From Arthrobacter sp. UM1 (GTDB lineage: Bacteria > Actinomycetota > Actinomycetes > Actinomycetales > Micrococcaceae), in NCBI RefSeq assembly GCF_020483305.1, contig NZ_JACWAB010000001.1:310001-374000 (forward strand): a stretch of DNA of 64,000 nucleotides, given 5' to 3'. Position 1 is the stretch's first letter. Every line of letters begins with the position of its first letter. The notes below the pieces were generated by a model. The model was not told the origin of the DNA and searched no databases. It saw only the letters and a program-made list of their open reading frames with translations. Of this stretch, positions 18,256-27,804 are shown piece by piece. The translations under genes and the position numbers were made by a program.

Positions 18256-18914
18256 GCCGAGCGCGGCGCCACGAGCTGCCGGCGGAACGCGGAGAGGACC
18301 GCGAGGGCGATCACCGCGGCGAAGACCACCTTGAGGAGGTCCGGGAGGATGAACGCGGCCGTCACGGCGAGGGCCTTGGGCAGCGTGAAGCCGGCCACCG
18401 CGATGAGGCCGATGACGCCGCAGAGGTGGATGACGGCCACGCCCGCGATCCCCGCCCCGAGAAGGACGGCGAACGCGGCCCCGGTCCGGCGGCGCGAGAT
18501 CGCGCCGTGCGAGCGCGCGGCGAGGGCTCCCATGACGGCGGCTGCGGCGATGTAGCCGAGCAGGTATCCGCCCGTGGGGCCGACGACGACGGCTGCGCCC
18601 GACTTGAACCCGGCGAAGACCGGCAGTCCGATGACCCCGAGCAGCACGTAGAGGGCCGTTCCCGCGGCAGCGGCCCGAGCGCCGAAGAGGAAGGAGATGA
18701 GGCACAGCGCCACGATCTGCATCGTGAGGGGCACCGCCGGGGTGAGGTGGAAGGCCGGCACGAGCACGGAGGCGGCGAGGAGGGCCGCGCCCATGACGAC
18801 GGCCGCGAGCTGTCCGCTCGGGCTGCGCAGGAGGAGGGGACGGCGGGCCGCGCGAGACGGCCGCCCTGAACGCTGTTCAACGGCGGGCGCGGTGGGGCGA
18901 GGCGAAGAAGACAT
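18252..18914 (-). CDS. bioY: Biotin ECF transporter substrate-binding protein BioY
   Basis: Membrane substrate-capture subunit for biotin, 220 aa with about six hydrophobic helices and the BioY hallmark VVGPTGGYLLGY. A basic, disordered-looking N-terminus of ~35 residues precedes the first helix. The ATG at 18914 is supported by CGGGAG 4 nt upstream. First gene of bioY-bioM-bioN. A 13-bp palindrome resembling the actinobacterial BioQ box lies inside the first codons (18867-18879), so biotin control is plausible. Confidence 0.92.
   Translation of the reverse strand: MSSSPRPTAPAVEQRSGRPSRAARRPLLLRSPSGQLAAVVMGAALLAASVLVPAFHLTPAVPLTMQIVALCLISFLFGARAAAAGTALYVLLGVIGLPVFAGFKSGAAVVVGPTGGYLLGYIAAAAVMGALAARSHGAISRRRTGAAFAVLLGAGIAGVAVIHLCGVIGLIAVAGFTLPKALAVTAAFILPDLLKVVFAAVIALAVLSAFRRQLVAPRSA
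18867..18879. promoter_or_regulatory. BioQ-box-like palindrome inside the 5' end of bioY
   Basis: TGAAC-GCT-GTTCA is a perfect palindrome with a 3-bp centre. It resembles the BioQ repressor site described for corynebacteria (TGAAC-N3-GTTAC, from memory). It is about 35 bp inside the coding region, which would suit a roadblock or a promoter close to the start. No birA or bioQ gene is in the window. Confidence 0.4.
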
Positions 18915-19001
18915 GGTGCTCCCGTGGAGTGTGTGCGGTCCGGGCCCTAGAATGTTGGGGTTGCCCGATCACTCCCACGATACGCCAGGAGCGCCCCTCG
19001 C

Positions 19002-20600
19002 ATGATCACCGTCACCGACCTGGAACTGCGGGCCGGAGCCCGTCTGCTCATGGACGAGGTGAGCTTCCGGGTGGACAAGGGGGACAAGATCGGCCTCGTG
19101 GGCCGCAACGGAGCCGGGAAGACCACCCTGACCAAGGTGCTCGCGGGCGAGGCCCTTCCTGCGGCGGGCACTGTCTCCCGCTCGGGGGAGATCGGCTACC
19201 TTCCCCAGGACCCGCGCACCCCGGACATGGAGCAGCTCGCCCGAGACCGCATCCTCTCCGCGCGAGGCCTGGACGGCGTCGTCGCCAAGATGCGCCGCAC
19301 GCAGGACGAGATGGCGAGCGAGGACCCGGACACGGCCGCCAAGGCCATGAAGCGCTATGACCGGCTCGAGGCCCAGTTCCTCGCGCAGGGCGGGTACGCC
19401 GCGGAGTCCGAGGCCGCGGCGATCTGCGGGAACCTGGCCCTCCCGGACCGTCTCCTCGACCAGCCGCTGCGCACCCTCTCGGGCGGCCAGCGCCGCCGCG
19501 TCGAGCTGGCCCGGATTCTGTACTCGGACGCGGACACGATGCTCCTCGACGAGCCCACCAACCACCTCGACGCGGACTCGATCGCCTGGCTGAGGGACTT
19601 CCTCAAGAGCTTCGAGGGAGGCATCATCCTCATCTCCCACGACGTGGGGCTGCTGGAGGCCACGGTGAACAAGGTCTACCACCTCGACGCGAACCGGGCG
19701 ACGATCGACATGTACAGCCTCGGCTACAAGAAGTACCTGCTCCAGCGCGAGACGGACGAGAAGGCCCGGCGCCGCGAGATGCAGAACGCGCAGAAAAAGG
19801 CCTCGGCCCTCATGGCCCAGGCGGAGAAGATGCGGGCCAAGGCCACCAAGGCCGTCGCGGCGCAGAACATGATCAAGCGCGCCGAGCGGATGCTCGCCGG
19901 CGTCGAGGGGGAGCGGCAGCAGGACCGCGTGGCCGCGCTGCGCTTCCCCAAGCCGGCGCCGTGCGGGAAGACCCCGCTCACGGCCACGGACCTCTCCAAG
20001 TCCTACGGCTCGCTCGAGATCTTCACGGGCGTGGACCTCGCCATCGACCGTGGCTCGCGCGTGGTCATCCTCGGCCTCAACGGCGCGGGCAAGACCACGC
20101 TGCTGAGGATGCTCGCCGGGGTCTCCGAGCCGGACACCGGCGAGGTGACGGCGGGCCACGGCCTCAAGGTGGGCTACTACGCCCAGGAGCACGAGACCCT
20201 GGACCACAGCCGGACCGTGCTCGAGAACATGAAGTCCGCGGGCGGCCACCTCAACGACACGGAGGTGCGGAACATCCTCGGCTCGTTCCTCTTCCAGGGG
20301 GACGACGTGGACAAGCCCGCGGGCGTCCTCTCGGGCGGCGAGAAGACCCGTCTGGCCCTGGCCACGATCGTGGCGTCCTCCGCGAACGTGCTCCTGCTCG
20401 ACGAGCCCACGAACAACCTGGACCCCGCCTCCCGCGCCGAGATCCTCGGAGCCCTCGAGACCTACGAGGGCGCGGTGGTCATGGTGAGCCACGACGAGGG
20501 CGCCGTGGAGGCGCTCAACCCCGAGCGCGTCGTCGTGCTGCCGGACGGGTTCGAGGACCACTTCAGCCCGGACTACCTCGAGCTCGTCACGCTCGCGTAG
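19002..20600 (+). CDS. ABC-F family ATPase (ribosome-associated type)
   Basis: Soluble protein with two fused ABC ATPase domains and no membrane segment, 532 aa. Walker A sequences are GRNGAGKTT (first) and GLNGAGKTT (second); signatures are LSGGQRRRVELARIL and LSGGEKTRLALATIV. The charged, Ala/Lys/Arg-rich linker between them (about residues 250-300) matches the P-site tRNA interaction motif region. ABC-F proteins act on ribosomes in translation control or antibiotic protection; the exact role is not clear. TAGAAT at 18948-18953 is a likely -10, and AGGAG lies about 13 nt before the ATG. Confidence 0.92.
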   Translation: MITVTDLELRAGARLLMDEVSFRVDKGDKIGLVGRNGAGKTTLTKVLAGEALPAAGTVSRSGEIGYLPQDPRTPDMEQLARDRILSARGLDGVVAKMRRTQDEMASEDPDTAAKAMKRYDRLEAQFLAQGGYAAESEAAAICGNLALPDRLLDQPLRTLSGGQRRRVELARILYSDADTMLLDEPTNHLDADSIAWLRDFLKSFEGGIILISHDVGLLEATVNKVYHLDANRATIDMYSLGYKKYLLQRETDEKARRREMQNAQKKASALMAQAEKMRAKATKAVAAQNMIKRAERMLAGVEGERQQDRVAALRFPKPAPCGKTPLTATDLSKSYGSLEIFTGVDLAIDRGSRVVILGLNGAGKTTLLRMLAGVSEPDTGEVTAGHGLKVGYYAQEHETLDHSRTVLENMKSAGGHLNDTEVRNILGSFLFQGDDVDKPAGVLSGGEKTRLALATIVASSANVLLLDEPTNNLDPASRAEILGALETYEGAVVMVSHDEGAVEALNPERVVVLPDGFEDHFSPDYLELVTLA

Positions 20601-20629
20601 CCGCGCGGAACCGGTGCGCCCGCACTGGT

Positions 20630-21628
20630 TCAGCCCTCCCAGTGCTCGAGGAGCGCGTCCTCCTCGTCCTCATCCGTCCGGTGCCGGCGCCTGCGCCGCT
20701 TCCGCTCCTCGCGGCGCTGGGCGTTCTCGGCCGCGCGCAGAACGGGGTTGACCACGGGCTCCCGGCGCTCGCCGGCCTCGCCCGTCTCGTCCTCGCCCTC
20801 CGCCTCCGCGTCCCGGGCCCTCATCTGGGCCCCCCACTCGCGGTCGTCGTCGGTCTCGATCGCGTGACGGCGGGCCGCATAGCCGAAGCCCACGAACGCG
20901 AGGATGCCGAAGGTGTTCCACTGAAGGGCGTAGGAGAGGTGCGTGCCGTCGTCCACCTGCGGACGCTCGGCGGGGCGGAGTGCCGTGGCAGGGGCGGGCT
21001 TCTCCTCCTTGAGCTGGCCGTAGGCGCCCTCCTGGACGGGCAGCCCGGTCAGCCGGGCCACGCCGGGCAGCTCGATCGTGGCGATCTGGCCGTGCGGCGC
21101 GCTCCGGTTGAGCGCGGGCTCGCTCGGCCGGAGGCGCGCCACCACCGTCACCGTGCCCTGAGGCGGGGCGGGGACGTTCTGAGGGCGGCCCTTGCCGGCG
21201 CTGGCAAGCGGCACCCAGCCGCGGTCGATGACGACGACGTCCCCCGAGTCGGTCTTGAACGGGACGAGGACGTCATAGCCCGTGTCGCCGTCATTGGTCC
21301 TGTTGCGGACGACGAGCTGCTTCTCCGGCACATACCGCCCGGTCAGCCGGACCTGGCTCCACTCCTGCACGGGGTCGAGATGCCGGAAGGCTCCCTTCAG
21401 CTCCTCGTAGGACTTCGGAGCCGCGTCATAGTTGGCCGTCACCTTGGCGTTGACCGCCCGCACCTCGTCTCGCCGGTGGAACTGCCACTGGCCGAGCATC
21501 CAGCAGACCACGGCCACGGCGCAGGCGAAGAGGAACCACCCGATCCAGGAGCCGCTGACGAGGAAGCGCCACCGGTCCCAGCCACGCAGCGGGCGCGTGA
21601 GCCGCTCCTCGGGAAGCGGGGCGCTCAC
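20630..21628 (-). CDS. SURF1 family cytochrome oxidase assembly protein
   Basis: Membrane protein assisting cytochrome c oxidase assembly. The 332-aa product has SURF1 landmarks: an N-terminal helix followed by GQWQFHRRDE, the middle VVVIDRGWVP, and LSYALQWNTFGILA in the second helix. The last ~80 residues are a charged tail with an Arg-run not part of the domain. It overlaps the upstream 76-aa gene by 4 bp. Together with ctaA and ctaB in this window it serves aerobic respiration. Confidence 0.93.
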   Translation of the reverse strand: MSAPLPEERLTRPLRGWDRWRFLVSGSWIGWFLFACAVAVVCWMLGQWQFHRRDEVRAVNAKVTANYDAAPKSYEELKGAFRHLDPVQEWSQVRLTGRYVPEKQLVVRNRTNDGDTGYDVLVPFKTDSGDVVVIDRGWVPLASAGKGRPQNVPAPPQGTVTVVARLRPSEPALNRSAPHGQIATIELPGVARLTGLPVQEGAYGQLKEEKPAPATALRPAERPQVDDGTHLSYALQWNTFGILAFVGFGYAARRHAIETDDDREWGAQMRARDAEAEGEDETGEAGERREPVVNPVLRAAENAQRREERKRRRRRHRTDEDEEDALLEHWEG

Positions 21629-21855
21629 GCGGAGAGGCTCTCGGTGGAGCGGTACAGGCCGCGCTCATTGAGGTACGCGGACAGCCAGGCCTCGTGGTCC
21701 GGGCAGGCCAGCCACGTCTTGCGGCGCTCGGGCCTGTGGATCCTGGGGTTGTTCCAGAGGAGGGCGGCCGTGGCCCGCTGCCGGCATCCGCGGCGGGAGC
21801 ACTGGCGTTCGGGGGCCTCTTCGGGCCCGGTGCCCATGAGATCTTCGAGGTTCAC
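21625..21855 (-). CDS. Small conserved-type Cys-rich protein (76 aa), function unknown
   Basis: Not recognised as a family with known function. It has a CSRRGC pair and a later CPDH, spaced as in a small zinc-binding fold. It is rich in Arg and Trp and has no signal or membrane helix. ATGA overlaps join it to the DUF3099 gene upstream and the SURF1 gene downstream, so it is clearly part of this operon; similar small genes are usual next to surf1 in Micrococcaceae. Confidence 0.75.
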   Translation of the reverse strand: MNLEDLMGTGPEEAPERQCSRRGCRQRATAALLWNNPRIHRPERRKTWLACPDHEAWLSAYLNERGLYRSTESLSA

Positions 21856-22397
21856 TGGGCGGTCCCTCCTTCAGGCCGTCCGTCCGCGCGGGTGCTGCCG
21901 TGCGAGCCGTGCGGCCGCAGGAACTCGTCCCTGGCCTCGTCCCGCTCGGGCTCGACGACGATCACGGTGTCGTCTCGGCCGCCGTCCTGCGAAGCGGCCC
22001 CGGACGAATCCGACGCGGACGCGGACGGCTGGGAGTCAGCGCCGTCGAAGCCCCAGTCTCTGGGGTCCTCCCCGCCGGCCGACGACGACGCGGGCGCCGC
22101 GGAGGGGAGCGCCTGGGACTCGTAGGACGCCATCTGATCCAGGCGGCCTCGCATCTCGGCCCCGGCGTTGGCCGCGACCACGGCGAAGTAGGGGATGAAG
22201 ATGGCCCCGACGGCCAGCACGGCCTTGGCCCACGGCTGCGGGACGAAGAAGATCAGGACGAGGCAGACCACGCGAATGGTCATGGAGAGCACGTAGTTGC
22301 GGCGGCGGCGGGCGAGGTCCTCTGCGTGGGACGTCGGAGCGCTGGTGATGACGTATTCCCGGCCGTCATCCGCGGAGCGCTTGCGCTTGGGGCTCAT
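21852..22397 (-). CDS. DUF3099 domain membrane protein
   Basis: 181-aa protein with a basic N-terminus, YVITSAPTSHAEDLARRRRNY (in two halves a classic DUF3099 opening), two adjacent hydrophobic helices (about residues 38-85) and a long acidic Ser-rich tail. Function unknown. The ATG at 22397 is fixed by GGAGGT 7 nt upstream; the open frame extends further up without homology. First gene of the minus-strand operon DUF3099, 76-aa protein, SURF1; divergent from fabG. Confidence 0.85.
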   Translation of the reverse strand: MSPKRKRSADDGREYVITSAPTSHAEDLARRRRNYVLSMTIRVVCLVLIFFVPQPWAKAVLAVGAIFIPYFAVVAANAGAEMRGRLDQMASYESQALPSAAPASSSAGGEDPRDWGFDGADSQPSASASDSSGAASQDGGRDDTVIVVEPERDEARDEFLRPHGSHGSTRADGRPEGGTAQ

Positions 22398-22509
22398 CGC
22401 GGCCACCTCCCTGAGGTCATCGGCACTTCGGCCAGCGGCACACACCGGACTCTCCATCATCGCACGCCCGCCTGTGCGGTCACTGGAGAAGCCGAGGCCG
22501 GTAAAGTGA

Positions 22510-23247
<738 letters not shown>

Positions 23248-23322
23248 CCTCCCGCCGGACACCAGCAGACTGCGTCCCTTCGCACGCGCGGCGTGCACCC
23301 CATCGAGAGCAGAGGACTTCAC

Positions 23323-24117
23323 ATGACTGAGAACACCGAGGCACAGCACACCGGAACCGAGAGCACGGGAGCGCTCGCGCAGAAGGGCGCCATCGTGACG
23401 GGCTCGTCCCGTGGGATCGGAGCCGTCGTCGCGCGCCTTCTCGCCGAGCAGGGGGCGGGCGTCGTCGTGAACTACCGCCAGAAGGCGCCGCGCGCCAACA
23501 AGGTGGTCGGCGAGATCGAGGCTGCGGGCGGCCGGGCCGTTGCCGTCCAGGGCGACCTGACGAGCGATGAGGGCCGCGAGGCGATTGTCGGCGCCGCCGT
23601 CGAGTCCTTCGGCCACGTGGACGTGCTCGTCCTCAACGCCTCCGGCGGCATGGAGTCCGGCATGGGGGAGGACTACGCGCTGCGCCTCAACCGGGACGCC
23701 CAGCTCGCGATGCTCGACGCCGCGCTGCCGCACATGCCGCACGGGTCCCGCGTGGTGTTCGTCACGAGCCACCAGGCGCACTTCATCGAGTCGCACCCCA
23801 CCCTGGACGCCTACGAGCCCGTGGCCCGCAGCAAGCGTGCCGGCGAGGTGGCGCTGCGCGACCGCGCGGAAGAGCTGGAGAAGAAGGGCGTCTCGCTCGT
23901 CGTGGTTTCCGGCGACATGATCGAGGGCACCGTCACGGCCACCCTCCTCAACCGCGCGGAGCCGGGCGCCATCGAGGCCCGCCGGGAGGCCGCCGGACGT
24001 CTCTATTCGGTGGAGGAGTTCGGCGCGGAGGTGGCCAAGATGGCGACGGCGGATGTGCCCACCGGCCACACGGAGTACGTCGGCGGTGCCGCCCACTTCG
24101 GCGTCTCGGAGGCCTAG
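23323..24117 (+). CDS. Atypical short-chain dehydrogenase/reductase
   Basis: 264-aa SDR with an intact cofactor loop TGSSRGIG and the DVLVLNASGG segment. The classical YxxxK is missing: the equivalent region reads AYEPVARSK, where Tyr and Lys are seven apart, so catalysis or substrate must differ from FabG. The ATG at 23323 has AGAGGA upstream. It follows fabG on the same strand, an arrangement seen in relatives, where it is annotated only as SDR. A role in fatty-acid metabolism is inferred from position. Confidence 0.82.
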   Translation: MTENTEAQHTGTESTGALAQKGAIVTGSSRGIGAVVARLLAEQGAGVVVNYRQKAPRANKVVGEIEAAGGRAVAVQGDLTSDEGREAIVGAAVESFGHVDVLVLNASGGMESGMGEDYALRLNRDAQLAMLDAALPHMPHGSRVVFVTSHQAHFIESHPTLDAYEPVARSKRAGEVALRDRAEELEKKGVSLVVVSGDMIEGTVTATLLNRAEPGAIEARREAAGRLYSVEEFGAEVAKMATADVPTGHTEYVGGAAHFGVSEA

Positions 24118-24143
24118 GCCGGGCCTCCTCCCACCTGAACAAG

Positions 24144-24195
24144 AATGGAGCGATCCGTGCGGAATCCAGGGTGATTCTGCACGGATCGCTCCATT
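24144..24195. terminator. Bidirectional terminator between the SDR gene and serB
   Basis: A stem of about 23 bp with one G-U pair: AATGGAGCGATCCGTGC and its complement, 6-nt loop CAGGGT, followed by TTT on plus and preceded by a run giving TTCTTGTT on minus. It separates convergent genes. Confidence 0.88.
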
Positions 24196-24246
24196 TTCGG
24201 CCGCGACGCCGCCACACCCCTCCGGGCGGCGGGCAGTGCCGGCCCG

Positions 24247-25206
24247 TCAGGCCCCCGCAGCCGCTGGGGGAGTCGGGTTGAGGTTGACGATCGCCGCAAG
24301 GGCGCCGAGGTGCCGGACCTCGAGCCGGAGATGGGCGGCCTCGGCCAGGACCGGCTTGGCGCAGAAGGCCACGCCGAGGTCCGCGGCCTGGACCATGAGC
24401 ACGTCGTTCGCGCCGTCGCCGACAGCGACGCGGGCCGTCGTCTCAGGCCCTCCGAGCCGCAGGCAGAAGTCCCGCTTGGTCTCGGCCGTGACGATCTCGC
24501 CCTCGACGGCTCCCGTCAGGCGTCCGTCCTCGACGCCGAGCCCGTTGGCGAGCGTGTCCGTGAGGCCCCATTCCTCGGCGTGAGGAGTGAGCACCCGCGT
24601 GAATCCGCCCGAAACGGCTCCCACGGCGTGCCCGCGGGCCGTGGCGAACGCGATGAACTCGCGGGCGCCCGTGGTGGGAGTGATGCTGCCGGCCGTCTCC
24701 TCGAGGACCGACTCGGGCAGGCCCTCCAGCGTCTTCACCCGGGCGCGGAGGGACTCAGCGAAGTCCAGCTCTCCGCGCATGGCTGCTGCGGTGACCTCGG
24801 CCACCTGCTCGCGCTTGCCGGCCCGCTCCGCCAGGAGCTCGATGACCTCTTGCTCGATGAGCGTCGAGTCGACGTCGAACGCGATCGCCTTCGGTCCGGG
24901 CGCCGCGGCCGGGCCGACGACGAACGCGAACTCGCCCGGCTCCGCCTGCTGGGAGAGCAGTTCACCGAGTTCGGGCAGCGATTCCTCGGGCGCCCGGCCG
25001 GTCCAGGAGCAGGCGGCGAGCACGGGGTCCGTCGTCGTGTCCTGGTGCGTGTTCATGACGCCGCCGCGGCTCGCGGCGAGGTCGCGCAACAGCGGCGGGA
25101 CCTGGGCTCCCGGACGGACCGAGAACCAGGAGGCGCGCCACCACGCTAGCGGCGCCTCTGGCTGAGCGGGGGGAACCTGGGCGGCAGGGGCGAACTCGTT
25201 CTGCAT
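24247..25206 (-). CDS. serB: Phosphoserine phosphatase
   Basis: HAD-family phosphatase making L-serine from phosphoserine. The 319-aa product has the nucleophile motif FDVDSTL (residues 110-116), motif II in AVSGGF, and motif III/IV GDGANDVLM (263-271). The N-terminal ~100 residues are less conserved and no clear ACT domain is visible. The ATG at 25206 is preceded by TACGCT ending 6 nt upstream and no ribosome site, consistent with a leaderless mRNA. Confidence 0.93.
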   Translation of the reverse strand: MQNEFAPAAQVPPAQPEAPLAWWRASWFSVRPGAQVPPLLRDLAASRGGVMNTHQDTTTDPVLAACSWTGRAPEESLPELGELLSQQAEPGEFAFVVGPAAAPGPKAIAFDVDSTLIEQEVIELLAERAGKREQVAEVTAAAMRGELDFAESLRARVKTLEGLPESVLEETAGSITPTTGAREFIAFATARGHAVGAVSGGFTRVLTPHAEEWGLTDTLANGLGVEDGRLTGAVEGEIVTAETKRDFCLRLGGPETTARVAVGDGANDVLMVQAADLGVAFCAKPVLAEAAHLRLEVRHLGALAAIVNLNPTPPAAAGA

Positions 25207-25212
25207 GGGGCC

Positions 25213-25251
25213 AGCGTATCCCGCGAATCGCCCGAGGCTCCGCGATAGGCT
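25213..25251. promoter_or_regulatory. Back-to-back leaderless promoters for serB and the ABC ATPase gene
   Basis: On minus, TACGCT (25218-25213) ends 6 nt before the serB ATG. On plus, TAGGCT (25246-25251) ends 7 nt before the ATG at 25259. Neither gene has a ribosome-binding site, so both mRNAs should begin at or near the start codon. Confidence 0.6.
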
Positions 25252-25258
25252 GGGACGC

Positions 25259-26041
25259 ATGACTGACGTGCTCTCGCTCCAAGACGTCACCGTGGTGCGC
25301 GGTGGGAAGAAGCTCCTCGACTCGGCCAGCCTCACCGTCAAGGAAGGCGAGCGGTGGGTGGTCATGGGCCCCAACGGCGCGGGCAAGACCACTCTGCTCC
25401 AGATGGCGGCGGCTCGCCTGCATCCCACGAGCGGCACGGCGGAGATCCTCGGCGAGACCATGGGCCGCGTGGACGTGTTCGAGCTGCGCCCGCGCGTGGG
25501 GCTCGCCTCGTCCTCGCTCACGGGCCACATCCCGGACGATGAGAAGGTGCTGGACGCCGTCGTCACCGCGGCCTACGGCGTCACGGGCCGCTGGCGGGAG
25601 GAGTACGAGCGGTTCGACGAGCGCCGCGCCTTCATGCTCCTCGAGAAGTGGGGTGTGGGCACGCTGTTCCACCGCCGCTTCGGCCAGCTGTCCGAGGGGG
25701 AGAAGAAGCGCGTACAGATCGCCCGCGCGCTCATGACAGACCCCGAGCTGCTCCTCCTGGACGAGCCGGGCGGCGGGCTGGACCTGGGCGGCCGCGAGGA
25801 CCTCGTGGCGCGGCTCAACCACCTGGCGCGCAACCCTGACTCTCCGGCGATGGTCGTCGTGACGCACCACGTCGAGGAGGTCCCGCCGGGGTTCACCCAC
25901 GCGGCGCTCATGGCGGACGGCAAGGTGGTCCACGCCGGCGAGATCGACTCGGTCCTCACGGACGAGAAGCTCTCCGAGGTCTTCGACATGCCCCTCCAGA
26001 TCCGCGAGGTCGAGGGCCGTCGTTTCGCCTCGGCCCGCTGA
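25259..26041 (+). CDS. ABC transporter ATP-binding protein without a partner permease
   Basis: 260-aa ABC ATPase with Walker A GPNGAGKTT, a signature variant LSEGEKKRVQIARAL and Walker B LLLLDEPGGGLDLGG. No permease is adjacent. The sequence style (RVGLASSSLTGHIPDD, VTHHVEEVPPGFTHAALM) matches the YlmA/ModF-like stand-alone ATPases often placed next to serB in Actinobacteria. Their role is not settled. It is divergent from serB across a 52-bp gap. Confidence 0.9.
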   Translation: MTDVLSLQDVTVVRGGKKLLDSASLTVKEGERWVVMGPNGAGKTTLLQMAAARLHPTSGTAEILGETMGRVDVFELRPRVGLASSSLTGHIPDDEKVLDAVVTAAYGVTGRWREEYERFDERRAFMLLEKWGVGTLFHRRFGQLSEGEKKRVQIARALMTDPELLLLDEPGGGLDLGGREDLVARLNHLARNPDSPAMVVVTHHVEEVPPGFTHAALMADGKVVHAGEIDSVLTDEKLSEVFDMPLQIREVEGRRFASAR

Positions 26042-26094
26042 CCCGCGTGCCGTGCCTCTGACCCGCCGCGCCCTGTCCGCCCGAAGCTAACCCG

Positions 26095-26928
26095 ATGAGC
26101 CTTCTCGACGTCGTCCTCATCGCCCTCGCGGGGCTGTGGGCCGGCGGCATCAACGTCGTCGTCGGCTCGGGCACGCTCGTCACGTTCCCCGTGCTCGTGG
26201 CACTCGGGTTCCCGCCCGTCACGGCCACGATGTCCAACGCGATGGGCCTCATCGCCGGCAACGCGTCCGGCGTCATCGCCTACCGCCGCGAGCTGAAGAC
26301 CGTCCGCCGAGAGCTCGCCGTGCTGGCTCCGGCCTCTCTGCTCGGCGGCATCGCGGGCTCTTCGCTCCTGCTGCACCTGCCGGAGTCGGTGTTCGGGTAC
26401 GTGGCGCCGTTCCTCACGCTCGTAGCGATCCTGTGCGTCGTCTTCCAGCCGAGGCTCGCGCGGATCGTGGCCGCGAGGCGCGAGGAGGCCGCGCAGAGCG
26501 GCCCGACGGCGGAGGGGAGCGCTGTGCAGGGGGAGGCGAGTGCGCGGAAGCCCCGCCGCCGCGTCACGCCGCTCACCGTCCTCCTCGTCTTCCTCACGGG
26601 CGTCTACGGCGGGTACTTCGTGGCGGCGCAGGGCGTGCTGCTCATGGGCATCCTCGGCATCTTCCTCATGGCCGGGATCCAGCGCGAGAACGCCCTCAAG
26701 AACCTCCTCGTCATGCTCGTCAACCTCGTGGCGGCCGTCAGCTACGTGCTCCTCGCCTTCGACCGCATCAACTGGTGGGTGGTCCTCGTCATCGCCGTCT
26801 CGAGCTTCGCAGGCGGCACGCTCGGCGGGAAGATCGCCCGGCGGCTCAAGCCCGTGGTCCTGCGCGGCATCATCGTGGCGCTCGGCGTGGTGGCCCTTGC
26901 GGTCATGATCGGGAAGCTCGTGGCATGA
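26095..26928 (+). CDS. TauE/SafE (TSUP) family membrane permease
   Basis: 277-aa integral membrane protein with about eight helices in two repeats. The opening GLWAGGINVVVGSGTLVTFP is the family signature; the second repeat starts GVYGGYFVAAQGVLL. TSUP proteins export or import sulfite, sulfoacetate and related anions; the substrate here is unknown. It ends in an ATGA overlap with the downstream RNA methyltransferase gene. Confidence 0.9.
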   Translation: MSLLDVVLIALAGLWAGGINVVVGSGTLVTFPVLVALGFPPVTATMSNAMGLIAGNASGVIAYRRELKTVRRELAVLAPASLLGGIAGSSLLLHLPESVFGYVAPFLTLVAILCVVFQPRLARIVAARREEAAQSGPTAEGSAVQGEASARKPRRRVTPLTVLLVFLTGVYGGYFVAAQGVLLMGILGIFLMAGIQRENALKNLLVMLVNLVAAVSYVLLAFDRINWWVVLVIAVSSFAGGTLGGKIARRLKPVVLRGIIVALGVVALAVMIGKLVA

Positions 26929-27788
26929 GCGGTTCGAATCTGCGCTGGCTTCCCGAGGACGCGGACCCCCGGGAGCTCGCGAACCTCACGGCCGACGACG
27001 ACGGCGACGCCGCCCTGCTCGCTGACTTCGCCCGGCTCACGGACGCCGCGCTGCGCCAGAAGCAGGACGTGGAGCGCGGCCGCTTCATCGCGGAGACCAC
27101 GCTCGTGGTCAAGCGCGCCCTGGCGGCCGGATACCGGCCCCGGTCCTTCTTCCTCGCGGAGAAGCACCTGCCGGACCTCGAGGAGGAGCTCACCGCGTGG
27201 CCGGACGTTCCCGTGTTCGTCGGCTCGGAGCGCGCACTCGAGCGGATCGCGGGCTTCCACCTCCACCGCGGAGGGCTGGCCTCCTTCTGGCGCAAGCCGC
27301 TGCCGAGTGTGGGGGAGCTGGCGTCACGGGCACCGAGCCGCTCCCGCGTTGCGATTCTCGACGGGCTTGTGGACCACACCAATGTCGGGGCGTGCTTCCG
27401 CTCCGCGGCGGCGATGGGAGTCGACGCAGTGCTGGTCACACCTGACTGCGCAGATCCGCTCTACCGACGAGCGATTCGCGTCTCGATGGGCACCGTCTTC
27501 CAGGTGCCGTGGACCCGGCTCGCTGCATGGCCTTCAGGCGTGGAGGAGCTCCAGGCAGAAGGCTACGTTGTGGCGGGAATGACCTTGGGTGCGGGGTCAA
27601 TCACCCTCGACGAGCTCGTGGCCCAAGACCATGATCGTCTGGCCCTCGTGTTCGGCAACGAGGGCCATGGACTCTCAGCAGCCACGGAGGCCGCGCTGGA
27701 CAGGCGAGTGATCATCCCGATGATGGCGGGCGTCGATTCGTTGAACGTTGCTGCGTCCTCGGCCGTGGCGTTCTACGCAACTCGGTGA
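26925..27788 (+). CDS. TrmH/SpoU family RNA 2'-O-methyltransferase
   Basis: 287-aa SpoU methyltransferase acting on tRNA or rRNA with SAM. All three motifs are present: DHTNVGACFRSA (motif 1), LVFGNEGHGLS (motif 2) and IIPMMAGVDSLNVAASSAVAFY (motif 3, split here by two blocks). It overlaps the TSUP stop by 4 bp. Base composition changes inside the gene: up to about 27320 nearly all third positions are G or C, after that many codons end in A or T (for example ACA CCT GAC TGC GCA GAT). This suggests that the 3' half arrived by recombination together with the abi region. Confidence 0.9.
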   Translation: MSGSNLRWLPEDADPRELANLTADDDGDAALLADFARLTDAALRQKQDVERGRFIAETTLVVKRALAAGYRPRSFFLAEKHLPDLEEELTAWPDVPVFVGSERALERIAGFHLHRGGLASFWRKPLPSVGELASRAPSRSRVAILDGLVDHTNVGACFRSAAAMGVDAVLVTPDCADPLYRRAIRVSMGTVFQVPWTRLAAWPSGVEELQAEGYVVAGMTLGAGSITLDELVAQDHDRLALVFGNEGHGLSAATEAALDRRVIIPMMAGVDSLNVAASSAVAFYATR

Positions 27789-27804
27789 TGTAGCTGATCC
27801 GTAC

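Noticed and set aside
20177-20416. Antisense frames inside the ABC-F gene
   Set aside because: Shadows of a clearly coding plus-strand gene.
25207-25258. Serine or glycine riboswitch before serB
   Set aside because: The gap is only 52 bp and the promoters place the transcript start at the start codon, leaving no leader.
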